Source of the DNA: Piezodorus guildinii
Lineage: Eukaryota > Arthropoda > Insecta > Hemiptera > Pentatomidae
NCBI GenBank assembly: GCA_023052935.1
Contig: CM041292.1
Location: 80,238,169 to 80,302,168, forward strand
DNA: 64,000 nt
Direction: 5' to 3'
Shown here one piece after another: positions 55,193 through 64,000 of the stretch. The first letter of the stretch is position 1. Each line of letters opens with the position of its first letter. The notes under the pieces are model-generated. The model saw nothing but the letters and a program-made list of their open reading frames with translations. It was not told the DNA's origin and did not search any database. The translations under genes and the position numbers were made by a program.

Positions 55193-55906
55193 TACAGGCA
55201 CAGGTGAAAATCAAAATCAATGAACAACAGTCCCTATCCTAAAATAAAAAATTGTTTCTGTTTCACAAAAACAAGATCTGAGTTTCCTAAAGGTGATTAA
55301 ACTAGTACTTCATTTATTTATTCCATTATATGAGGAAGACAGATAGCGTACCTGATAATTCATGTGAATGTAAGTTCCTGATCTTCAATATTAGGAAATT
55401 GTACCTGTAAGACCACGAACCTCATAGAATAATGTTATAGAACTTAACCTTATATAAATCATCCCCAATCGTTCGTACCTCTCAACAGTAGTGAGATAAT
55501 AATAGGAATATCCATTAATAAAACCTTAGAAAATATAAAAACATGCATTATTTTAAGAACGATTTCGCAATCGTTGGACAATAATGCTATAAAAGTGTAA
55601 ATATTAGGAAGATTGGATCATATTGACTATCAAATAGTTGACAAATTTTCATCTGATGAATTCTCATCCTATCTCTCCGCTGGACTTTATGCTCTTCCTT
55701 ATTTTGACTAACAGTTTCATGATAATCAGTGGTTATTACATTTCCAATTAGCATCAAATGCTTATACGTTGATGTTTAGCAACTTATATTTCTGGAAGAT
55801 TTCCTAATCGCGATATGCTGAATAAAAACCTTCACGATCTAATTCTACATGAGAGTCTTGATGTTTCCAATAACTTAATGAATTATTGAATTTCGAGAGA
55901 GAGAGA

Positions 55907-55937
<31 letters not shown>

Positions 55938-56207
55938 TATATCAAATATGAATATTAACAAAAAATAATGTCCTAATTAGTGACAGAGAATTGACAATCG
56001 TGAAAATGATTGTTTGAAATTGGACGAGTGATGGTAAGAGTAGGAGTGAGGTTGGTGGAGGGGGAAGAAGGGAGGGGGTTAGCGCATGCGCAACTAGCGT
56101 GCATGCACACAACTAATAGTCCTTGACGAGTGAGTACCTAGGGATTCATTTTCGTTCTAGCATCCGATCGTAGCATATTGTTTTACATCATCATCATATC
56201 AATCGTC
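55193..56207. other. Central non-coding part, right arm
   Basis: Mirror of 53,667-54,686. No gene. Contains (GA)n at 55,895-55,938 and the GC-rich block upstream of the small gene at about 56,050-56,110. Confidence 0.5.
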
Positions 56208-56635
56208 ATGAATTCGTAAGTATATTTATTACTTTAATAATATCTCATTATTATTATTTTTTTTTTAATAGAGTTTTTTTCTTACCATATTTATCCTAAA
56301 CACCTGTTATGTTTTTTTTCTCTATTTTTAGTTCTGCGAGGGACTTCAAAAAGTTATTGAATCATTTAAACGATGACGCTCGTTTAGTGTGTAAACTGAA
56401 GGATATTGAAATCGGGCGGCCATACATCATAGCGGAATTGGAGCATCTTAAGACCAAATTAGGGTTAGCGTTGGTCGCCACGTTGAAGGATCATGATAAT
56501 ACAATCAGAGTATATCTTCCTAAAAGATTTAAGATGTCGGATGAAGAGATTGTAGCTTTCAACAATAATAATGAGATGATATCATTAATATATAAAGGGA
56601 GAGTTTGTTTTAAAGATGAAATTTCATTTATTTAA
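56208..56635 (+). CDS. Small spliced gene, unknown function (about 103 aa), right arm
   Basis: Mirror of the gene at 53,239-53,666. Exon 1 is 56,208-56,215, the intron 56,216-56,331 (GTAAGTAT...TTTTTAG) and exon 2 56,332-56,635. Splicing gives MNSSARDFKKLL and keeps the frame. The protein is identical to the left copy even though the arms differ elsewhere, which indicates very recent duplication, gene conversion or selection. AATAAA at 56,674 is a likely poly-A signal. No TATA box was found; the region 56,050-56,200 contains the promoter by position. Function unknown; see the left copy for the domain reading. Confidence 0.72.
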
Positions 56636-57701
56636 TGGTGTTTTATTTGCTGTACATAACAGTATTTGGATATAATAAATATTTTTTGTTTCCTTATGCC
56701 GTTTTTTTATTTTTTTTATTTCCCCTTTGTACCCATTTTCAATAGTGTTACTAAAATATTATATCATTAAATTATTAATAAAGACCTATATATTTCATAA
56801 AAAAATGATTCCTCATTTTTTCAAGTCAAAATTATTAAAAATATAGAGAAATAATAACAATGTTTGATGGCTGAGAATTACTGGTACAAAGGCCACTTCA
56901 CCTATCCTGATATCATAAAAGGATTAAAAAGTTCAAAGTTCATGACAGAAAATGTAAAAACTTAACAAATATTAAGTTGTTTTTAAGTGAATTACATATG
57001 ATTTATTTATTTATTTTATTTTTTTTTTTATTATTATTTTTTTTTTACACTCATCTTGGTTTTATAAATATAATTTAGAAGTAAGCCTTCCCACCTCGTC
57101 AAGGTGTGAGTGCATAGAGAAGGTGTGCTGGTATAAAATCGTTGTAAATATTTTTTAACACATATTTATTTATCTGTTTGTTAAGGTTTCCAGGTTTTTG
57201 GTAAACCTCTCTTGGAACCACAACACTCATTCCTTTTAGGTTTAGGAGCCTTTAGAGCCACGCCAGGGACCCATCCATTCCATCACACATACATACTTTG
57301 GTTTAAAAATAAAAACAACAATATTATATCAGCAAAAAAAAAAAAAAATAAAAAAAAAAAAGCTCTCTTAAACAGCATCCGGAACAATAAATAATATAAA
57401 ACTTTCTTTAAACCTTATTTCATTTGGCCATATTTTTAAGTGTGTATATTTTTTAAATAAATATAAATACCAATAAAGAATACATATCTTTAAAATAATA
57501 AAAAAATTATGTAAAACCTTAACAAGTGATAAATTAAACCTTTATTGAATAAAAAATAAATAAAGAAAGAAAATAATAAGTTTTTCTCTTGGACAAAAGT
57601 AGTATTTCACTTGAGTAAATAAAAATATAACAATGTTCTTATAATAAAGAAAAGAAAGAAACTGGTTTGTATTCATTTAATTTAATCATTAAATAATTAG
57701 T

Positions 57702-58343
57702 TTATTTATCATGACTTGAGGCACCTAGAGGCCTAAATCGATTCACTCTTAGAAGAAGTCCGTCTAGACTTTTAAGGAACCAACCGCTCCCCTTTATTGT
57801 CATATCCTCCATCTCGGTAGCTATTTTCGAGTAGCTTCCACTGAGACTGTTCAATACCGAAGAACTTTCGGATATTGTTATGTTTTTGGTTTTAAACGCC
57901 CTATCGCACGTCTCCCCACTAATATTTTCATAAGTGGCCTCTAGAACTAGATTGAATTTTAGAGGAGCATCTGATTCCGCCAAAAATTCTGTAATTAATC
58001 GATATAATGTTTCAGTCTGATGGCAGAGAAATTCCACAGCATCAATTGGTTCAGAACATGGAAGGTAAAAAGTCTTAATATCCCCTCCAAACGCTGTCTC
58101 GATTTCAAATAAAGGCCCTATAGCCATTTCCAACCGCCTTCGTTTCGTCATGACAAGGGGAGTTTCTCTCTGACAACGACGTAAATGATTCATGAGTTGG
58201 TTTAGAGACGAAAAAATCTCGCCGCAAGAAACACATGTACGCCGTTTCTGAGTTGTCAAGCATGACTTTTCGTGACGTAGTTTGCTATCTTTTCGGCTGA
58301 AATTTCTATCACAATATCCACACTTATTGTTACCTGATGCCAT
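57702..58343 (-). CDS. Zinc-finger protein, unknown function (213 aa), right arm
   Basis: Mirror of the gene at 51,529-52,170. The protein differs in one residue: LYRLITEF here and LYRIITEF in the left arm, caused by two nearby substitutions. Both zinc fingers (CX2CX12HX4C) and the GSGW...PLGASS ending are intact. It converges with the small gene across 56,636-57,701. TATA box at 58,687-58,694. Whether the two copies are both expressed cannot be seen from sequence. Confidence 0.75.
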   Translation of the reverse strand: MASGNNKCGYCDRNFSRKDSKLRHEKSCLTTQKRRTCVSCGEIFSSLNQLMNHLRRCQRETPLVMTKRRRLEMAIGPLFEIETAFGGDIKTFYLPCSEPIDAVEFLCHQTETLYRLITEFLAESDAPLKFNLVLEATYENISGETCDRAFKTKNITISESSSVLNSLSGSYSKIATEMEDMTIKGSGWFLKSLDGLLLRVNRFRPLGASSHDK

Positions 58344-58686
58344 TATTGAAAACGAATGATAAAAAAAAAAAAAAAAAATTTAAATGCGATATAATTAATA
58401 AACTTAAAAATAAATGAAATAATCAAAATATTAATCGTAAAAAAAAACAAAAAAAAAAAAAAACAAATAGCAAATAATAAATGAATAAATTTCTTCTAAA
58501 AATAAGAAAGATAAATTAGAAAATCCGAAGGGTAAAAGAAAAATGGAAAATAGTTGAAAAACTTATAATGATCTACAATTTAAAGCCAAAATGAAAAACA
58601 GTTCAATAAAACAGTACTGACACGTTTAAAATTATCTTTCAAGAGGCTGTAAAAGAGAATGGGAAAGAGGCCTAGAAAACCATCCC

Positions 58687-58694
58687 TATTTATA
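58687..58694 (-). promoter_or_regulatory. TATA box of the zinc-finger gene (right arm)
   Basis: TATAAATA on the minus strand, about 345 bp upstream of the ATG; exact mirror of 51,178-51,185. Confidence 0.5.
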
Positions 58695-61410
58695 GTCTCC
58701 TTTGTTTACAAAATTTAGGAATTATCTGTTCAAAATCCAAGGCTTAAAGGATTAGGAGGTGTGTACCGATGTTGGGATGAAAAGGAGTGGGGGAAGGCCA
58801 AAGCTTTCCGAGTATGAGGGTAATCCAGATCTGGGTAGACCATAGTTGTTGATTAAAATTAAGTAATCGTCCGGACAGGTGAATAACCGTCTGAGATGGC
58901 GCAAAAACAATTGTAAATGCTGAAAATATTATGTATAAAAAATAAATTTCCGACCGTAATAGGTCGAAAATGAAGTTTTATATCATTGTGTATATAAATA
59001 TTTATGCTTCAAACATGGTGGCGCCATAAAACAAAATGGCGGTTGGGCACACTCAGCCTCTACAAAACATTATTGGGAAGATAACATATACAATCCCAAA
59101 GGAATAGGAGCTGCACCCTGTTGGACATATTACAAAATAGAGTGGGTGCTGCGCTCTTGCGGATATTTTATAAGGTAATGTATGTTCTGCGACTAAGTTA
59201 GGAGACAATTAAATTAAATAAGAAAGGTATAGAAATATTACCGAAAATTATACTATTGAACATGCTACTAAATTTTCATTTATTGAGAAGGTTATGTAAC
59301 AGTTAGGAAGGCTTAAAAAAAAAGAAAAAAGAAAGTAAACTTGACAATGGGTCCGCGATTATCATCAGAACTAAGCGGGAGGAACTTTCGGATATTTAAA
59401 TTATAAGTACAATGAGTAAGCTAGCGAGTACCATCGGAACTAGCCGGGAGGAACTTTTGCATGCGTAAAATATAAGTACAATGAGTAGGTTAGCAAGTGT
59501 CATCGGACTTCGCCGGATCAAACTTTCAGATGCTTAAAATAGAGCACCGATTAGAGATGGGTATGAATGATAAGAACAGGGTCCCAGGGTCACGTGATTC
59601 AAAAGGGAATTGTATGTTAGTTACGTTTAGGTCGAAATGTTGATTGAATTTATATAAATACAATTAGTAGGTTAGCGATGACCACCGGACCTAGCCGGAA
59701 GGAACTTTCAAATCCATAAAATGGAGCAATTTGATTAGCTGATTAGAAAAAGGCATGAACAATAAGGGGATGTGTTCATAGGTCACGTGATTAATAGTGG
59801 GCGTCGTATACTAGTTAAAGTTAGATAGAGGTGTTTATTGAAATTTTCTGTCATAACGTACTATTTTTATTATGTTTTTAAAGATTAAAAATTCAAAATC
59901 AAAGAGCTGAAGGCTCAATATTGAACTGAAAAAGGTTCTAAACTTTGATTACTTAACGACTATATAATGATGCGATAAACTCGTGTAATACGAAATAATT
60001 ACGATGTAGTGTATCATTATTCACGGCTATATTATTGATAATACCTTAGCAAGAGATAACACTAGTTAGTGGTTTTTTCGATAGAATTAACGATATCATT
60101 GTTTATTTCTTTCGGAAGGATTAGAGATTGTCCAACTAGGTGAGGTAGAAGACCGAAGCCGGCCGAGACGAACTCTTCCGAAAACATCGCGAAATAGCAA
60201 TTCTAAAGCAGAATTGTTAATGATAAGTAAATAATACATAGAAAAGGTAAAAAAATGGTCTAAGAAGTTGAGAAAACAATTAAAACGGTTGAAAAAATAT
60301 ATAAAAAAATTATATTCGCCTACCGAAATAGGTACAAGTTTTATATTATTATATATTTATACTTTCCGCAATTATTAGAACAAAGTTGATATTTACGTCT
60401 TAAATTTATCTTGTTTACGATTAAATCTTTTTACTATACTAAGAGATAAAACGTACAAAATCCGCATTATATTTATATATATACTTAAGAGGGTAATGGT
60501 TCAAAGTCTCAGAGCTTAAGGAATATTTATACTTTAAGCAATTATCAGTACGAAGTTGATATTGACGTCTTAAATTTATCTTTTTTACGATTAAATCTTT
60601 AGGGATTTACTATACTAAGACATGAAACGTACAAGGTCCGCATTATATTTATATATATAATAATGCTTCAAAGTCTCAGAGCTTAAGGAGCCTTTTATCG
60701 CTATTTAAATAGTAGGATTAAGAATCAAAGTTCAAAGCTATATAGGATTAAAATTCATTACACATAGGAAGATAATAGACCGTAGTCCAAGAGCTTAAGG
60801 AACCTTTTATCGCTATTTAAATATTAGGATTAAGGATCAAAGTTCAAAGCTGTATAGGATTAAGAAGCCGTATAACGATGTTTTTATTAAAGGCATTAAG
60901 AAGGTTCAAAGTCCATGTTTACGTTTAAGCTTAAGGAAATTTTTATCGCTACTTAAAATGTAGGATTAAAGATCAAAGTTCAAAGCTGTATAGGATTAAG
61001 AAGCCCTATAACAATCTTTTATATTAAAGCCACTAAGAAGGTTCAAAGTCCATGTTTACGTTTCACTTACCTGCATGTTTAAACATGATTCAAACCTGTT
61101 TGTACTTGCACAAATCTGTTTCTACATGATTCGACATGTCACTGCATGCTCGAACAGGTTTACATTATTTAAATGGTGACGTCATAAAAACAAAAGGGCG
61201 TCCGGGTAGACTCATGCTTTATAAATACTAAACACGCCCAAACCGTAGGGAAAAGAAGATGGACGCCGGGTAGACTCATGCTTTATAAAGACTAAATTAG
61301 CCCAAAACGTAGGGAAAAGAAAATGGACGCCGGGTAGACTCATGCTTTATAAACTCTCAAGTTAGGCACTCTCATTGGTTAACTATTGAAGGAGTGGGGG
61401 GAGCAAAATG

Positions 61411-64000
61411 TAGATAAGAATTGCGGGAGCTGGCACACTTTTTTGCGCAGCCAATCAGATGCCAGCATTTGGTCACGTGACCTATGGCGGGAGATTTGAA
61501 TTTGAATTTCGACCACGACCTAACCTTAACCACGCTGGTTCGCGCCATCGACCTAACCTAAACCACTAAGCCACGCCCCTTTTTAGTCACGTGACCCTTC
61601 ATAAACCTAACCTAAACCACTAGGCCACGCCCCTTTTTGATCACGTGACCCCTGTTTGAGAGTATTAAGTCTTTATAAAGCATGAGTCTACCCGGCGTCC
61701 ATTTTCTTTTCCCTACGTTTTGGGCTAATTTAGTATTTATAAAGCATGAGTCTACCCGACGTCCATTTTCTTTTCCCTACGTTTTGGGCTAATTTAGTCT
61801 TTATAAAGCATGAGTCTACCCGTCCGCCATTTTGTTTTATGACGTCACAGTTTACAAAGCATGAGTCTACCCGACGTCCATTTTCTTTTCCCTACGTTTT
61901 GGGCTAATTTAGTCTTTATAAAGCATGAGTCTACCCGTCCGCCATTTTGTTTTATGACGTCACAGTTTACAAAGCATGAGTCTACCCGACGTCCATTTTC
62001 TTTTCCCTACGTTTTGGGCTAATTTAGTCTTTATAAAGCATGAGTCTACCCGTCCGCCATTTTGTTTTATGACGTCACAGTTTACAAAGCGTGAGTCTAC
62101 CCGACGTCCATTTTCTTTTCCCTACGTTTTGGGCTAATTTAGTCTTTATAAAGCATGAGTCTACCCGTCTGCCATTTTCTTTTATGGCGTCACAGTTTAC
62201 AAAGCATGAGTCTACTCGACGTCCATTTTGCTCCCCCCACTCCTGCATTAGTTAACCAATCAGAGTGCCTAACTTGAGAGTTCCTCCCGGCTAGGTCCGA
62301 TGGTCAAATTGTAATGTGTGCTTTTACGAAACCTTTCAAACTGTGACATAACCTTACTATTGTTTACATTTATTGAAACCTCCCTTACTGTTACATAACC
62401 TTCTCATTGTTTACATTTCGCTCCCCCCCCACTCCTTCAATAGTTAACCAATCAGAGTGCCTAACTTGAGAGTTTATAAAGCATGAGTCTACCCGGCGTC
62501 CATTTTCTTTTCCCTACGTTTTGGGCTAATTTAGTATTTATAAAGCATGAGTCTACCCGGCGTCCATCTTCTTTTCCCTACGGTTTGGGCGTGTTTAGTA
62601 TTTATAAAGCATGAGTCTACCCGGACGCCCTTTTGTTTTTATGACGTCACCATTTAAATAATGTAAACCTGTTCGAGCATGCAGCGACATGTCGAATCAT
62701 GTAGAAACAGATTTGTGCAAGTACAAACAGGTTTGAATCATGTTTAAACATGCAGGTAAGTGAAACGTAAACATGGACTTTGAACCTTCTTAGTGGCTTT
62801 AATATAAAAGATTGTTATAGGGCTTCTTAATCCTATACAGCTTTGAACTTTGATCTTTAATCCTACATTTTAAGTAGCGATAAAAATTTCCTTAAGCTTA
62901 AACGTAAACATGGACTTTGAACCTTCTTAATGCCTTTAATAAAAACATCGTTATACGGCTTCTTAATCCTGTACAGCTTTGAACTTTGATCCTTAATCCT
63001 AATATTTAAATAGCGATAAAAGGTTCCTTAAGCTCTTGGACTACGGTCTATTATCTTCCTATGTGTAATGAATTTTAATCCTATATAGCTTTGAACTTTG
63101 ATTCTTAATCCTACTATTTAAATAGCGATAAAAGGCTCCTTAAGCTCTGAGACTTTGAAGCATTATTATATATATAAATATAATGCGGACCTTGTACGTT
63201 TCATGTCTTAGTATAGTAAATCCCTAAAGATTTAATCGTAAAAAAGATAAATTTAAGACGTCAATATCAACTTCGTACTGATAATTGCTTAAAGTATAAA
63301 TATTCCTTAAGCTCTGAGACTTTGAACCATTACCCTCTTAAGTATATATATAAATATAATGCGGATTTTGTACGTTTTATCTCTTAGTATAGTAAAAAGA
63401 TTTAATCGTAAACAAGATAAATTTAAGACGTAAATATCAACTTTGTTCTAATAATTGCGGAAAGTATAAATATATAATAATATAAAACTTGTACCTATTT
63501 CGGTAGGCGAATATAATTTTTTTATATATTTTTTCAACCGTTTTAATTGTTTTCTCAACTTCTTAGACCATTTTTTTACCTTTTCTATGTATTATTTACT
63601 TATCATTAACAATTCTGCTTTAGAATTGCTATTTCGCGATGTTTTCGGAAGAGTTCGTCTCGGCCGGCTTCGGTCTTCTACCTCACCTAGTTGGACAATC
63701 TCTAATCCTTCCGAAAGAAATAAACAATGATATCGTTAATTCTATCGAAAAAACAACTAACTAGTGTTATCTCTTGCTAAGGTATTATCAATAATATAGC
63801 CGTGAATAATGATACACTACATCGTAATTATTTCGTATTACACGAGTTTATCGCATCATTATATAGTCGTTAAGTAATCAAAGTTTAGAACCTTTTTCAG
63901 TTCAATATTGAGCCTTCAGCTCTTTGATTTTGAATTTTTAATCTTTAAAAACATAATAAAAATAGTACGTTATGACAGAAAATTTCAATAAACACCTCTA
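61411..64000 (+). repeat. Third copy of the unit, runs off the window
   Basis: Forward orientation, equals 47,571-50,045 apart from point differences and one additional 64+51-bp repeat pair (offset grows from 13,839 to 13,955). The gene part lies beyond the window. It shows that the unit is in a larger array. Confidence 0.92.
61680..62650. repeat. 64/51-bp tandem array in the third copy
   Basis: Same units as at 47,834-48,690 with one additional 64+51 pair, and internal point changes (GCGTGAGTC near 62,090; CGTCTGCCATTTTC near 62,168). Repeat-number variation of this sort is expected of independent copies. Confidence 0.88.

Larger units (their letters stand above)
47571..61410. mobile_element. 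Giant gene-bearing palindrome, inverted dimer of a 7-kb unit
   Basis: Bases pair across a centre at 54,940.5: positions sum to 109,881 near the loop, 109,874 at the small genes, 109,872 at the zinc-finger genes and 109,871 at the outer junction. Net indel difference over 6.5 kb is thus only about 10 bases. Each arm has two convergent genes and outer tandem repeats. The left arm is complete (47,571-54,935). The right arm is lacking the mirror of 47,571-48,460. A third copy follows directly. No transposase, integrase or polymerase gene is present. Possible identities: a foldback-type transposon, an inserted concatemer of a hairpin-ended linear element, or a host amplicon. Confidence 0.85.
54946..61410 (-). 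repeat. Right arm of the giant inverted repeat (shortened)
   Basis: 6,465 bp, reverse complement of 48,461-54,935 with scattered substitutions: GGTGGG versus GGGGGG near 55,160, GTACCAG versus GAACCAG near 56,883, and two changes that alter one zinc-finger codon. It ends at GGGGGGAGCAAAATG, where GTA is shared with the next copy (junction microhomology). Confidence 0.9.

Noticed and set aside
54674..55201. Proline/serine-rich proteins on both strands around the palindrome centre
   Set aside because: They are translations of the polypyrimidine tract and read through the inverted repeat; no gene features.
56309..56331. ATG at 56,309 (and its mirror at 53,565) as start of the small protein
   Set aside because: It lies in the pyrimidine tract directly before a TAG splice acceptor; the spliced ATG at 56,208 (mirror 53,666) gives a better start and both copies keep the donor site.
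47571..61410. Palindrome as a pure assembly or chimeric-read artefact
   Set aside because: Not excluded, but substitutions between arms, asymmetric arm length and one extra repeat pair in the third copy make it less likely than a real structure. Read evidence is needed.

Overview
The window looks like a piece of an arthropod (most likely insect) nuclear genome. It is AT-rich, full of non-LTR retrotransposon copies, tRNA-headed SINEs with target-site duplications (TSDs), microsatellites and one GT-AG intron. No conserved host gene was recognised. All function calls rest on motifs read by eye.

Region 1 (1-47,570) is a repeat-rich gene desert. Its best-preserved item is a full-length Jockey-like LINE on the minus strand (8,355-12,951). 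Both ORFs are open, they are joined as TAAATG, and 12-bp TSDs flank the element. Around it lie 5'-truncated or decayed copies of the same family (LINE family 1), a second Jockey-like family (LINE family 2, at least seven pieces), RNase H/zinc-domain ends of other LINEs, an RTE-like relic, and four SINE families (called A to D here). There are two nested insertions: a SINE inside a SINE of the same family, and a LINE 3' end inside a SINE. Other repeats are a 143-bp tandem satellite, a 110-bp tandem repeat, a 21-bp minisatellite, a 400-bp foldback and a dispersed repeat of about 350 bp.

Region 2 (47,571-64,000) is the unusual part. Two arms of about 6.5-7.4 kb face each other across a 10-nt loop at 54,936-54,945 and are nearly identical. 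The right arm stops about 890 bp short of its mirror end, at 61,410, and a third copy in the forward orientation begins at once and runs off the window. Each complete arm carries two convergent genes. One is a TATA-box gene for a 213-aa protein with two CX2CX12HX4C zinc fingers and a C-terminal GSGW...PLGASS segment. The other is a spliced gene for a roughly 103-aa protein. Outside the genes each arm has a 64/51-bp tandem array with full CRE sites (TGACGTCA) and YY1/Pho-like CGCCATTTTG, GTCACGTGAC E-boxes, CCAAT boxes and other internal repeats.

The arm layout (tandem subrepeats outside, genes inside, inverted dimer with a small loop, head-to-head/tail-to-tail array) suggests a foldback-like or hairpin-ended element that inserted or amplified as a concatemer. 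No transposase, integrase or polymerase is visible in the window. An inverted assembly artefact is possible, but scattered substitutions and a repeat-number difference between copies argue against simple duplication of reads.
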